Positions 35,778 through 45,562 of a stretch of 64,000 nucleotides of DNA are shown here, piece after piece. The notes beneath the pieces were generated by a model that worked only from the letters and a program-made list of their open reading frames with translations, was not told where the DNA came from and made no database searches. Source of the stretch: Dokdonia sp. (lineage in GTDB: Bacteria; Bacteroidota; Bacteroidia; Flavobacteriales; Flavobacteriaceae); assembly GCA_020630915.1 (NCBI GenBank), contig JAHDIF010000001.1:228686-292685 (forward strand), in the 5' to 3' direction. The translations under genes and the position numbers were made by a program. The stretch's first letter is position 1. Every line of letters begins with the position of its first letter.

Positions 35778-37535
35778 CTAGTTGTTATTAAGTTTTGATG
35801 CTTGTCCTGCCCAATCATCGCGCTCTGCACGTCCTGGGAAGGATCCTGTTAAACTATCTAATAAATCATATTCTTTCTTAGTCATCTTTGCTACTTGAGC
35901 AAACTGGAAGATTCCCATATTATTCAATGTCTCTTCCATTTTCGGACCAATACCGCTTACTTTTTTTAGGTCATCTGCCTGCATAGTTGCCGAATCAAAA
36001 GTTCCTAAAGTTGCCAAAAGATCCTCTGCTGTTCCAGAAGCTTTCGGAGCTTCTGCAGCAACGCCACTAGCAGCTTCTACAATACCGTTTCCTAAATTTA
36101 TTTTAACTGGCCCTCCAGAAGTACGAGGATCTGCTCCTGTACCTACTAGTGATTGTCCTGCTTCTCTTAACTTTTTATAACGCTCTCCAGAAGACTTCAT
36201 AATCGTCTTTACCTCTGCCTGTGCAATTACCGGGAATGTTCTAGCATATAAAAGAAAGAGAACAAAGAAGAATCCTATGGTTCCTATAAATATTCCAATA
36301 TCTACAAATGTAGGAGAGAACATCGTCCAAGAAGATGGAAGGTAATCACGGTGAAGTGATGTCACAATAATTACAAAACGCTCGAACCACATTCCTATGT
36401 TTACTACAATCGAGATTATAAAAGAGAACATAATGCTTCTTCTAAGCTTAGGGAACCACATAAATTGTGGTGAGAATACGTTACACGTCATCATCGCCCA
36501 GTATGACCATGCATAAGGCCCTGTCGCACGGTTTAAGAATGCATACTGCTCGTACTCTACTCCAGAATACCAAGACATAAACAACTCAGTAATATAAGCT
36601 ACACCTACGATAGAACCTGTAATCATAATTACAATATTCATTAACTCGATGTGTTGTATTGTAATGTAACTTTCTAGGTTAGAAACCTTACGCATGACAA
36701 TAAGTAAGGTGTTTACCATAGCAAATCCAGAGAATACCGCTCCTGCAACAAAGTACGGAGGGAAAATTGTGGTGTGCCATCCTGGTATTACAGACGTTGC
36801 GAAGTCAAAAGATACAATCGTGTGTACAGAAAGTACCAGTGGTGTTGCAAGTCCTGCAAGCACAAGAGATACCTCTTCAAAACGTTGCCAGTCTTTTGCT
36901 CTTCCAGACCATCCAAATGATAAAAGACTATATATTTTTTTCTGGAATGGTTTAACCGCTCTATCTCTAAGCATTGCAAAATCAGGAAGTAATCCAGTCC
37001 ACCAGAATACTAATGACACTGATAAATACGTAGAAATTGCAAATACATCCCAAAGAAGTGGTGAGTTAAAGTTTACCCATAAGGAACCAAATTGATTAGG
37101 AATAGGTAATACCCAATATGCTAGCCAAGGTCGTCCCATGTGAATAATAGGGAACAAACCAGCCTGTACTACCGAGAAGATGGTCATCGCCTCTGCAGAT
37201 CGGTTAATCGCCATACGCCATTTCTGACGGAATAATAATAGTACCGCCGAAATTAATGTTCCTGCGTGCCCGATACCTACCCACCATACAAAGTTTGTAA
37301 TATCCCAAGCCCAACCTACGGTTTTATTCAGACCCCAACTACCAATACCATTAGAAATGGTATAGATAATACAGCCTATTCCCCATAGAAATGCAGCTAG
37401 TGCAATACCGAAAACTATCCACCAAGATTTATTTGCTCTTCCCTCTACAGGAGCAGCAACATCTAACGTAACATCATGATACGTCTTATCTCCGGTAACT
37501 AGTGGTCTTCGTATAGGTGCTTCGTAATGCGCCAT
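35778..37535 (-). CDS. actC: Alternative complex III subunit ActC (NrfD-like) with C-terminal helix-hairpin-helix domain
   Basis: This 585-residue protein is a ten-helix NrfD-family membrane subunit that provides the quinol-binding side of alternative complex III. It has NFVWWVGIGHAGTLISAVLLLFRQKWRMAIN, HMGRPWLAYWVLP and NSPLLWDVFAISTYLSVS. After the last helix (ending about 420) a cytoplasmic tail contains, at about 515-575, a helix-hairpin-helix-like domain: DLKKVSGIGPKMEETLNNMG and FQFAQVAKMTKKEYDLLD, ending in RAERDDWAGQASKL. Such tails occur on some respiratory proteins (for example NuoE of certain bacteria), where they are thought to be structural. It lies between actB and actD. Confidence 0.93.
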   Translation of the reverse strand: MAHYEAPIRRPLVTGDKTYHDVTLDVAAPVEGRANKSWWIVFGIALAAFLWGIGCIIYTISNGIGSWGLNKTVGWAWDITNFVWWVGIGHAGTLISAVLLLFRQKWRMAINRSAEAMTIFSVVQAGLFPIIHMGRPWLAYWVLPIPNQFGSLWVNFNSPLLWDVFAISTYLSVSLVFWWTGLLPDFAMLRDRAVKPFQKKIYSLLSFGWSGRAKDWQRFEEVSLVLAGLATPLVLSVHTIVSFDFATSVIPGWHTTIFPPYFVAGAVFSGFAMVNTLLIVMRKVSNLESYITIQHIELMNIVIMITGSIVGVAYITELFMSWYSGVEYEQYAFLNRATGPYAWSYWAMMTCNVFSPQFMWFPKLRRSIMFSFIISIVVNIGMWFERFVIIVTSLHRDYLPSSWTMFSPTFVDIGIFIGTIGFFFVLFLLYARTFPVIAQAEVKTIMKSSGERYKKLREAGQSLVGTGADPRTSGGPVKINLGNGIVEAASGVAAEAPKASGTAEDLLATLGTFDSATMQADDLKKVSGIGPKMEETLNNMGIFQFAQVAKMTKKEYDLLDSLTGSFPGRAERDDWAGQASKLNNN

Positions 37536-37571
37536 AATCCTATATTAATTAGTTCTTTTGATTAGTTGTTT

Positions 37572-40500
37572 TTATGCTTCTTTTGTGTTTCTCACTTTAG
37601 TCTGATAGAAAACGTTAGGCTTTGTACCCACACTTTCTAATAAGTGATACATTCTATCATCCTGCTTTTGTTTGTAAACTTCACTTGAGTGATCATTAAT
37701 ATCACCAAAAGCAAGTGCCCCAGAGGTACAAGCATTACTACAAGCCGTTGCAAACTCTCCATCTTTTATTACTCTTCCGTCACGTTTTGCGTCAAGAATA
37801 GTCTTCTGTGTCATTTGTATACACATAGAACATTTTTCCATTACACCACGAGAACGCACCGTTACATCTGGATTAATTACCATACGACCTAAGTCATTAT
37901 TCATATGATAATCAAACTGATCATTACCATTATATAAGAACCAGTTAAAACGACGTACTTTGTAAGGACAGTTATTTGCACAATAACGAGTTCCTACACA
38001 ACGGTTATACGCCATATGGTTCTGACCTTGACGACCGTGTGAAGATGCTGCCACTGGACATACTGTCTCACAAGGAGCGTGATTACAGTGCTGGCACATA
38101 ACTGGCTGGAATGCTACTTGCGGGTTTGCCGCAGGATCTTCCATTTCTCCAAATCCACCTAGAGAACCATTATCTCCAGATAATCCGCTAAAGTTGTCTT
38201 TCTTCTCATCATCCTGTGCAAACGTATCTTGTGAAGAATAGTATCTATCAATACGCAACCAGTGCATATCACGGCTACGACGTACTTCAGACTTTCCTAC
38301 AACAGGAACATTATTTTCTGCGTGACAAGCGATCACACAAGCACCACATCCTGTACAGGCATTCAAATCTATCGCTAGATTAAAATGGTGTCCTGTAGAA
38401 CGATCAAACTCATCCCAAAGGTCTACTTCTGGAGAAGTTACTTCATACTCTATATGTGCTTTTGTCACTTCTGGAACTTCATTCCAGTATTTCTTATCTT
38501 TTGTATTAAAGATTTCAAGAGTCGTTTCTTTCACAATATCACCACGACCCATTAAGGTATTGTGTAATTGTATAACTGCAAACTCGTGCATTCCTTCTAC
38601 CTTCTCAATCGTCACACCAGCCTGTGTAAGACTACCATTCTGCATAAGTGGGAACGCATTCACACCTGTTTGCATTTCTTCTTGTAAAGATGCTGTTCTA
38701 CCGTACCCTAAAGCAAGTCCTACAGACCCTTTAGCTTGTCCTGGCTGAACCATTACTGGCACATTTTCTACCGTCACACCATTTACCGTCACATTTGCAA
38801 GATGTCCATTAAGACCTCCATTTGCATCGTTACGCGCTTCTGTAAAGAAGGTACTGCGGTCTAACCATAGTCCTAATTCTTTAGCATCTGCCTCAGACAT
38901 TGTCAAGTAGTTATCCCATGTTGCTCTTGTAATAGGATCTGGCATTTCTTGCAACCAAGGATTGTTTGCTTGATTACCATCACCCATTGATGTTTTTGTA
39001 TATAAGGTAAGTTCAAAACCACTTTGCGTAGGAATTGCCATTCCTGCGTCAGAAGTAGCAGAGGTTTGTGTGGTCGATACCGCTTTCGCGAAAGCGTTAG
39101 TCATCACAACCCCATCTTGAACTGCTTTATTAAATGAAGTGACACCAGCAGTTACCATAGTTTCTTTTAAATAACTATAATAATTCTGATCACTGCCCAT
39201 CCAAGCTAGTAAGCTATCTTGGAATTGACGTGTTTGAAATAATGGCTTGATCGTAGGCTGAATGATACTCACCTCACCTTGCTTGATCTGCACATCTCCC
39301 CAAGCCTCAAGATAATGAGGTGTAGGCGCTATATGTGTTGCGATAGCAGCGGTTTCATCTGCTCGTAGTGAACATGCTACAGACACCTCAACTTTCTCAA
39401 GACCAGCAACAAACTGGTCAGAATTAGCTAGTGTATAGGCTGGGTTAACACCCGCCATAATTAATAAACCAACTTGCCCTGCGTTCATCTCGCGCACTAA
39501 CTGGTTTACTTTATTCATATCTCCAGAACGTGTAAGTTTTGGAGCAGCTGTATCAATAACTTGACTGTTTGCATTAAATTCTAATGCCATTGCTTGCGCG
39601 GCAACATCTTGAACACCTGTTACAAGAACTCCTTTACTTCCTGCAGCAAGCAACTCTTTTCGAGCAGCAGCGGCAGCGGCCTGTAAATTCTCTGGAAGTC
39701 CAGAAGCAGATCCTCTTGTTATTGCTACGAGTATTGCTTTTTGTTGAGATGGTGTTGCTGGAACACGCTTGTCTGCATTTGCACCTGCAAGAGACATATT
39801 TGCCTCAAACTGGATGTGACGAGACATCTTTCCGTTTTTAGGAACTCTTGATTTTCCGTATGAAGAATCATATCCTCCACCGTTCCAATCTCCTAATATA
39901 TCTGCACCTACAGATACGATCACTTCAGCTTTTGTGAAGTCGTAATCTGGTAATGCGCGCACTCCAAATTTTTGCTCAAAAGCATCTAGTGCATGTTGCT
40001 CTCCTACAGAATCATACGCTACATGCGATGCGTTAGGATATTTTGCAGTGAACTCTTCTATTAATTTTTCTGTAGATGGACTTGCAAATGTTTGTGTAAG
40101 AATCACTGCTTTCTTACCGCTTTGCAAAGCACTCATCACACCTTTATCTATATCACCCCAAGAAACTTGTTCGCCACCTGCTGTTGGATATTGCGCTCTG
40201 TTTGTATCATACATAGATAATACAGATGCATGCACACGTGCATTAGCGCCATAACCAGCATGAGCAAGGTCATTATTCTCAATTTTGATAGGTCTACCCT
40301 CACGTGTTTTTACTAAAACACTCGCAAAGTCAAATCCATCTGCAATGGTAGTTGCATAGTAATCTGCCACTCCAGGAATAATCTGTTCTGGCTGTACTAC
40401 ATAAGGAATAGACTTTACAACAGGCCCCTCACAAGCAGCAAGCGATGCTGCAGCGGTAGAAAAACCTACGTACTTCAAGAAGTCACGACGAGATGTTTGT

Positions 40501-40640
40501 GAAGTTTCAAGAGTCGCTTTGTCTCCTAAAAACTCTTCTGTCGGAATTTCTTCTACAAACTCATTCTGTCTTAGTGTCTGAACTAACGGATTTTCGTTAA
40601 GATCATCTACACTTTTCCAGTATTTCTTGTTTGATGACAT
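37572..40640 (-). CDS. actB: Alternative complex III subunit ActB (iron-sulfur/molybdopterin-like)
   Basis: This 1022-residue periplasmic subunit begins with a twin-arginine signal (SRRDFLKYVGFSTAAASLAAC, about 52-72) that ends in a lipobox-like Cys. Residues about 80-720 resemble a molybdopterin oxidoreductase without an obvious cofactor ligand. Residues about 750-1000 are a four-cluster ferredoxin domain with CTGCGACVIACHAENN, CQHCNHAPCETVCPV, CANNCPYKVRRFNWF and CSMCIQM..CSNACTSGAL. In this family the clusters wire quinol oxidation to heme groups. A TTTCGCGAAA palindrome at 39084-39093 encodes NAFAKAVST near residue 517. Confidence 0.94.
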   Translation of the reverse strand: MSSNKKYWKSVDDLNENPLVQTLRQNEFVEEIPTEEFLGDKATLETSQTSRRDFLKYVGFSTAAASLAACEGPVVKSIPYVVQPEQIIPGVADYYATTIADGFDFASVLVKTREGRPIKIENNDLAHAGYGANARVHASVLSMYDTNRAQYPTAGGEQVSWGDIDKGVMSALQSGKKAVILTQTFASPSTEKLIEEFTAKYPNASHVAYDSVGEQHALDAFEQKFGVRALPDYDFTKAEVIVSVGADILGDWNGGGYDSSYGKSRVPKNGKMSRHIQFEANMSLAGANADKRVPATPSQQKAILVAITRGSASGLPENLQAAAAAARKELLAAGSKGVLVTGVQDVAAQAMALEFNANSQVIDTAAPKLTRSGDMNKVNQLVREMNAGQVGLLIMAGVNPAYTLANSDQFVAGLEKVEVSVACSLRADETAAIATHIAPTPHYLEAWGDVQIKQGEVSIIQPTIKPLFQTRQFQDSLLAWMGSDQNYYSYLKETMVTAGVTSFNKAVQDGVVMTNAFAKAVSTTQTSATSDAGMAIPTQSGFELTLYTKTSMGDGNQANNPWLQEMPDPITRATWDNYLTMSEADAKELGLWLDRSTFFTEARNDANGGLNGHLANVTVNGVTVENVPVMVQPGQAKGSVGLALGYGRTASLQEEMQTGVNAFPLMQNGSLTQAGVTIEKVEGMHEFAVIQLHNTLMGRGDIVKETTLEIFNTKDKKYWNEVPEVTKAHIEYEVTSPEVDLWDEFDRSTGHHFNLAIDLNACTGCGACVIACHAENNVPVVGKSEVRRSRDMHWLRIDRYYSSQDTFAQDDEKKDNFSGLSGDNGSLGGFGEMEDPAANPQVAFQPVMCQHCNHAPCETVCPVAASSHGRQGQNHMAYNRCVGTRYCANNCPYKVRRFNWFLYNGNDQFDYHMNNDLGRMVINPDVTVRSRGVMEKCSMCIQMTQKTILDAKRDGRVIKDGEFATACSNACTSGALAFGDINDHSSEVYKQKQDDRMYHLLESVGTKPNVFYQTKVRNTKEA
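39081..39096. repeat. CGCTTTCGCGAAAGCG palindrome inside actB
   Basis: Full-length copy with core at 39084-39093. It encodes TNAFAKAVS in the molybdopterin-like domain. Confidence 0.9.
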
Positions 40641-40751
40641 ATTGTTATTTATTTATTTTGATCGCTTTTAAAAGAAAGATCCAAACTTTTATTTTTAATT
40701 ATCAGATTTCTATTGAAATCATAAGATTCCCACCTTCGTGGGAATGTGTTT

Positions 40752-42062
40752 TTAATAGTGACACTTTCCACACTCAAGGCCTCCCATTTGAGCTGCCGTA
40801 AGCTTTTCTACCCCATACTTCTTAGATAACTCTTCGTGAATTTTCTCGTAGTACGGATTTCCTTCAATCTTCACATTTGTCTCACGGTGACAGTTAATAC
40901 ACCATCCCATCGTAAGCGGAGCATATTGATACATAATCTCCATCTCCTCTACAGGCCCATGACATTTCTGACATTCTATACCAGCCACACTTACGTGCTG
41001 TGAATGATTAAAGTATGCAAAATCAGGAAGGTTGTGAATGCGCACCCACTCTACTGGCTGTGTCTCTCCCGTATATGATTGTGTCGCTTCATCCCATCCA
41101 ACTGCTTTGTATAATTTTTGAATTTCTTTATCGTAAAATTCTTTGCTATAATCTTCAGTCACACTAGATAATTCTCCCGCTTCAGGCCCAGCAACTTCAC
41201 CTATAGACTTGTGACAGTTCATACATATATTAAGAGAAGGGATACCAGAATGCTTACTCACTCTTGCACTAGAGTGACAATATTTACATTCGATAGCATT
41301 CTCTCCAGCGTGAATACGGTGAGAGTAGTGTATAGGCTGCACAGGAGCATATCCTTGATCGACTCCTACTTGAGACATCCATCCATACGCAAAGTACGCA
41401 CCTCCTAATAGTAATAAGATGACACTCACAAGAACTAAAAATTGGTTTTCTACAAATGCTTTCCAGATAGGCTTACGTGAAGAGGTTTCCTCTTGTGCCA
41501 CCTCTATACCTTGTGCTTGTGCAAATTTCTTAAGTGTATTGTTTACTAAAAATAAAACTGCAACTAACAATAATAAGATAAACCCTAGTATCGCAAGTAT
41601 GATGTTATTAGAAACACCACCACCTTCTCCACCTCCGCCTCCAGTATTCTTAACCACTACCGGCTCTGGCTTTGGGGTATTCGTATACGCAAGAATATTA
41701 CTAATATCCACATCAGACAATCCTTCAAAGGAATTCATCTGTGTTTGATTATACTCTTCGTAAATAGCATTTGCTCGCGCATCTCCAGTTGCTATTAATT
41801 CTTGCGAGTTGCGTATCCACTTTCCTAACCACTCATAGTCTTCTTCATACTTCTCAACCACACCGTACAAAGCAGGTCCTGTCATCTTCTTATACAGCTT
41901 ATGACAAGCTCCACAATTAGATTTAAACAACGCTTCACCTGCTGTTGCATCGCCAGACGCAGCATCTATTTGTGAAAAAAGAGAGGTAGAGAATATGAGC
42001 AGGAATGCTGCACATAGTGTGATAATTCTCGAAAATGAATTACGGTGATTCACCTGTATCAT
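40752..42062 (-). CDS. actA: Alternative complex III subunit ActA with extra N-terminal monohaem domain
   Basis: About 436 residues, starting at ATG 42062 (an upstream TTG at 42086 would add eight residues before the signal peptide). Six CxxCH motifs are visible: CGACH in an N-terminal class I cytochrome domain (about 25-130), then two membrane helices, then the typical C-terminal pentahaem part with CKYCH, CMNCH, CQKCH, CINCH and CGKCH. It receives electrons from ActB and passes them on to ActE or the oxidase. It is the first gene of the operon. A promoter -7 candidate lies upstream at 42154-42161. Confidence 0.93.
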   Translation of the reverse strand: MIQVNHRNSFSRIITLCAAFLLIFSTSLFSQIDAASGDATAGEALFKSNCGACHKLYKKMTGPALYGVVEKYEEDYEWLGKWIRNSQELIATGDARANAIYEEYNQTQMNSFEGLSDVDISNILAYTNTPKPEPVVVKNTGGGGGEGGGVSNNIILAILGFILLLLVAVLFLVNNTLKKFAQAQGIEVAQEETSSRKPIWKAFVENQFLVLVSVILLLLGGAYFAYGWMSQVGVDQGYAPVQPIHYSHRIHAGENAIECKYCHSSARVSKHSGIPSLNICMNCHKSIGEVAGPEAGELSSVTEDYSKEFYDKEIQKLYKAVGWDEATQSYTGETQPVEWVRIHNLPDFAYFNHSQHVSVAGIECQKCHGPVEEMEIMYQYAPLTMGWCINCHRETNVKIEGNPYYEKIHEELSKKYGVEKLTAAQMGGLECGKCHY

Positions 42063-42153
42063 AATTGGTATTGAATTAGCTTCCAAAATCTGGCACGATT
42101 ATTACATTATTTTCGTTGTTAATAATGTGTTAACCGACCAGTTAAATCGATTA

Positions 42154-42161
42154 CAAAAATA
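42154..42161 (-). promoter_or_regulatory. Candidate -7 element of the act-cta operon
   Basis: On the minus strand this reads TATTTTTG, a perfect match to the Bacteroidota TAnnTTTG motif, about 90 bp before the actA ATG. No good TTTG box sits at the usual distance, so this is only a candidate. Confidence 0.4.
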
Positions 42162-42237
42162 ATACTTAGAAGTCATTTTATTAGCGTGGCAAAAGGGCTA
42201 GTTTTTAATTTATAATAGTTCTAAATAATAATTTTGT

Positions 42238-42266
42238 TTTGTTTAAGTTTTAATAATTTACCTTTG
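42238..42266 (+). promoter_or_regulatory. Bacteroidota-type promoter of the SPOR gene
   Basis: TTTG (42238-42241) is followed after 17 bp by TACCTTTG (42259-42266). This matches the TTTG-N17-23-TAnnTTTG consensus and leaves a leader of about 10-15 bases before the ATG at 42284. Confidence 0.65.
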
Positions 42267-42283
42267 TTCTAAATAGGATACAA

Positions 42284-42676
42284 ATGAATACACTTCCTCT
42301 TAAAAATAAGCTACTTACAGGCTTTTTATTGTTATGTTTTTGTGCTTTCGCGAAAGCACAATCCACACAATCTACCGTGAATCAAGATCCAAGAATACCG
42401 GAATTACTTACCCTAAAAACGAAGCTCACCAAAGATAATGAGCTTACGGATCGTTATAAAATACAACTGTATTCTGGCGAAAGGGAACGTGCTTACAGCA
42501 TCTTAAAAAACTTTAGAAATAAGATAGGAACCTGGTCTTCTTCTATTGAGTATCAAACTCCTAATTATAAAGTGTGGGTAGGAAATTACCGTAATAGACT
42601 TGAAGCAGATCGCGCATTATTAAAAATAAAGAAAACCTTTAATAGTGCATTTATCTTTAAACCAGATAGAGGTTAA
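42284..42676 (+). CDS. Exported SPOR-domain protein
   Basis: This 130-residue protein has a signal peptide (residues 1-24, MNTLPLKNK..LLLCFCAFAKA). The C-terminal part (about 55-130) fits a SPOR domain: YKIQLYSGERERAYSILKNF, then YKVWVGNYRNRLEADRALLK and FIFKP. SPOR domains bind denuded peptidoglycan, often at division sites, so this small periplasmic protein may mark septal or remodelled cell wall. The signal-peptidase site AKA is made by a TTTCGCGAAA palindrome (42346-42355). It is transcribed away from actA, with its own promoter, and ends at a bidirectional terminator shared with infB. Confidence 0.8.
   Translation: MNTLPLKNKLLTGFLLLCFCAFAKAQSTQSTVNQDPRIPELLTLKTKLTKDNELTDRYKIQLYSGERERAYSILKNFRNKIGTWSSSIEYQTPNYKVWVGNYRNRLEADRALLKIKKTFNSAFIFKPDRG
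42343..42358. repeat. TGCTTTCGCGAAAGCA palindrome at a signal-peptide cleavage site
   Basis: The core is at 42346-42355. The outermost bases differ from other copies (TG/CA instead of CG/CG), but symmetry is kept on both sides, which suggests that pairing matters. It encodes CAFAKAQ. Confidence 0.9.
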
Positions 42677-42760
42677 GAGTTAGAAGTTAGAAGTTAGAAA
42701 GACTAATCACTTTATTTTAAAGAACTCACTACCAACTGACCTTAAAATCGTGATATAATA

Positions 42761-42793
42761 AAAAATGCCTCGCAATTTGCGAGGCATTTTTTA
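42761..42793. terminator. Bidirectional terminator between the SPOR gene and infB
   Basis: The stem TGCCTCGCAA/TTGCGAGGCA is flanked by an A-run on the left and a T-run on the right, so it works on both strands. Just after the SPOR stop is a short tandem repeat of AGTTAGAA (about 42675-42699). Confidence 0.88.
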
Positions 42794-42810
42794 TTATTTA
42801 CTTAAACTAT

Positions 42811-45510
42811 TTATTTAAGTGTCTTCTTAACGGCTACCTCTTGATATGCTTCTATCACATCATCAATCTTGATGTCATTGTAATTCTTGATTTGCATACC
42901 ACAATCGTATCCTTTTGCAACTTCCTTAACATCGTCTTTAAAACGTTTTAAGGTAGAAAGCTCACCGGTATAGACTACTACACCATCTCGTATCAAACGA
43001 ATACCAGAGTTTCTGAATACTTTACCACTCGTTACCATACATCCAGCAATCGTACCTACCTTAGAAATCTTAAAGGTTTCACGTATCTCTGCTGTACCTG
43101 TGATCTCTTCGCGCATTTCTGGAGATAACATTCCTTCCATTGCATCTTTAAGATCGTTTATAGCATCGTAGATGATTGAATATGTACGGATATCTATTTC
43201 TTCCTTATCTGCAACTTGACGTGCATTACCTGCTGGTCTCACGTTAAATCCAATAATAATGGCATCTGAAGCAGAAGCGAGTAATACGTCACTCTCTGTA
43301 ATTGCTCCAACTCCTTTGTGTATAATATTCACAGCAATCTCTTCTGTAGATAACTTCTGGAAACTATCTGTAAGTGCTTCCACAGACCCATCCACATCTC
43401 CTTTAAGGATAATATTAAGCTCTTTAAAGTCTCCAAGTGCGATACGACGTCCAATTTCATCAAGTGTAATATGACGTTGTGTACGTACGTTTTGCTCACG
43501 TTGTAACTGTGTTCTTTTTGATGCGATATCTTTTGCTTCACGCTCATCATCCATCACATTGAACTTATCACCTGCTTGAGGCGCTCCATCCAATCCTAAA
43601 ACTGACACTGGTGTGGAAGGACCTGCCTTCTTAATTTTCTTACCGCGCTCATCATGCATCGCTTTTACTTTACCAGAACACGTTCCTGCAAGTAAATAAT
43701 CTCCTACTTCTAGAGTTCCTGTTTGCACAAGAATTGTAGATACATAACCACGTCCTTTATCTAAGAACGCTTCAACTACAGTTCCGGAGGCATTACGCTC
43801 TGGGTTTGCTTTTAATTCTAAAAGTTCGGCTTCTAGAAGTACTTTTTCAAGTAATTCTGGAACACCTTGTCCTGTTTTTGCAGAAATCTCTTGAGATTGG
43901 ATTTTTCCTCCCCAATCCTCTACTAAGAGATTCATTCCTGCAAGACCTTCCTTTATCTTTTCTGGATTTGCCGTAGGCAAGTCTACTTTATTGATAGCAA
44001 ATACGATAGGCACTCCTGCTGCTTGAGCATGTGATATTGCTTCCTTAGTTTGAGGCATAATATCATCATCTGCTGCAACAACTATAACTGCGATATCTGT
44101 TACTTGCGCCCCACGTGCACGCATCGCCGTAAAGGCTTCGTGACCTGGCGTATCTAAAAAGGCTATTTTCTGACCGCTCTCTAAAGTCACCCCATACGCA
44201 CCAATGTGCTGGGTAATCCCTCCACTCTCTCCTGCAATCACATTTTCTTCACGCACATAATCCAGTAAGGATGTTTTACCGTGATCTACGTGACCCATTA
44301 CGGTTACTATAGGAGCTCTTTCTAATAAATCTTCTGGCTTATCTTCTACCTCAACAATAGCCTCTTCTATATCTGCCGTTACGAACTCAACAGTATATCC
44401 AAACTCTTCTGCAACGATAGACAATGTTTCTGCATCTAGACGCTGATTCATCGTTACCATCATCCCGAGTGACATACAAGCCGAAATAATTTCTGTAACT
44501 CCTACATCCATCATGGTAGCAACTTCACTTACAGTAACAAACTCTGTTACTTTAAGGATTTTACTCTCTGCTGCTGCTGCTGCAATATCTTCTTCGGACT
44601 TCTGGCGGTGCTGATCTCTTTTATCACGACGATACTTCGCGCCTTTGCCTTTATTAGATTTTCCTTGTAGCTTTTCTAGGGTCTCTCTAATTTGTTTTTG
44701 TACTTCTTCTTCTGTAGGCTCTGCCTTTGCCACTTGTGGTCGACGTCCACCGCCTTTGCCACGTTGATTATTGCGATTATTACCGCTTCCAGCATTTCCA
44801 CCAGGCTTGGTAATACGTTTACGACGCTTTTTCTTAGCATCTTCGCTTGCAGTGTCTTTTTTCTTTTTCTCTGGTTTTTTAAACTGAGATAAATCAATTT
44901 TTTGACCTGTAAAGTTAGGACCGTCTAGCTTTTTATAATCTGTTTTAAGAACTTCATCCCCTAGTTTAGCCTCAGGCTCTTTTTCTTCTTTTACAGGCTG
45001 TACCGCAGGTTTTTCTTGTTTTGCTTTCGCGGAAGCGGGTTTCTTTTCATCAACCACTTTTTTCTCCACCTTTTTCTCTGCAACGACTGGTTTCTCTTCT
45101 TTCTTAGGCGTCTCTTCCTTTTTCTCTTCTTTTTTCTTTGTTACAGTAGGCTTGTTGAGATCTATCTTACCTACTTGCTTAGGACCAGATAGCGTTGCCT
45201 TTGCTTTCACAACTTCCTCGGCAGGTGGCGGTGTTGCAACGGGTGCTTGCTTGGTCTCGAGTTCTTCTTCTCGGGCAGCACGTAAAGCTTCTTTTTCTTT
45301 TTGCTTCTCCTCTGCCACTTCTTTAGAAGCAACTCTTTTGCTAGCGTCTGTCTGAAACTCATCTGATAACACGCCATAGATCTCTGGTGAGATCTTAGTT
45401 GTAGGACGTGCCTCTATCTCAATACCTTTAGAGTCCAAAAACTCTACGGCTCGATCTAGAGAGATATTGAGCTCTCTTAACACCTTGTTTAATCGCATTA
45501 CTCCTGCCAT
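42811..45510 (-). CDS. infB: Translation initiation factor IF-2
   Basis: This 899-residue GTPase positions initiator tRNA on the ribosome. The N-terminus ([21 protein letters not shown]) is the usual IF2-N domain. Residues about 60-310 are a long charged Lys/Glu-rich linker. The G domain has [15 protein letters not shown] (about 408), [22 protein letters not shown] and SAKTG. C-terminal beta-barrel domains follow, ending ..[11 protein letters not shown]. The linker holds PASAKAKQ, encoded by a degenerate palindrome copy (45025-45034). It is the third gene of rimP-nusA-infB. Confidence 0.97.
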   Translation of the reverse strand: MAGVMRLNKVLRELNISLDRAVEFLDSKGIEIEARPTTKISPEIYGVLSDEFQTDASKRVASKEVAEEKQKEKEALRAAREEELETKQAPVATPPPAEEVVKAKATLSGPKQVGKIDLNKPTVTKKKEEKKEETPKKEEKPVVAEKKVEKKVVDEKKPASAKAKQEKPAVQPVKEEKEPEAKLGDEVLKTDYKKLDGPNFTGQKIDLSQFKKPEKKKKDTASEDAKKKRRKRITKPGGNAGSGNNRNNQRGKGGGRRPQVAKAEPTEEEVQKQIRETLEKLQGKSNKGKGAKYRRDKRDQHRQKSEEDIAAAAAESKILKVTEFVTVSEVATMMDVGVTEIISACMSLGMMVTMNQRLDAETLSIVAEEFGYTVEFVTADIEEAIVEVEDKPEDLLERAPIVTVMGHVDHGKTSLLDYVREENVIAGESGGITQHIGAYGVTLESGQKIAFLDTPGHEAFTAMRARGAQVTDIAVIVVAADDDIMPQTKEAISHAQAAGVPIVFAINKVDLPTANPEKIKEGLAGMNLLVEDWGGKIQSQEISAKTGQGVPELLEKVLLEAELLELKANPERNASGTVVEAFLDKGRGYVSTILVQTGTLEVGDYLLAGTCSGKVKAMHDERGKKIKKAGPSTPVSVLGLDGAPQAGDKFNVMDDEREAKDIASKRTQLQREQNVRTQRHITLDEIGRRIALGDFKELNIILKGDVDGSVEALTDSFQKLSTEEIAVNIIHKGVGAITESDVLLASASDAIIIGFNVRPAGNARQVADKEEIDIRTYSIIYDAINDLKDAMEGMLSPEMREEITGTAEIRETFKISKVGTIAGCMVTSGKVFRNSGIRLIRDGVVVYTGELSTLKRFKDDVKEVAKGYDCGMQIKNYNDIKIDDVIEAYQEVAVKKTLK
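45023..45038. repeat. Degenerate palindrome copy inside infB linker
   Basis: GCTTTCGCGGAAGCGG has one mismatch to the core (TTTCGCGGAA at 45025-45034). It encodes SAKA in the non-conserved charged linker. Confidence 0.75.
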
Positions 45511-45562
45511 AAACTGCTTTTAATTTATTCTTTCTTTTACTTTAAATACTAGGTAAAAGATA

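Noticed and set aside
35777..35830. Longer start for actD
   Set aside because: It would overlap actC by 53 bp and add residues foreign to the family; the ATG at 35776 fits better.
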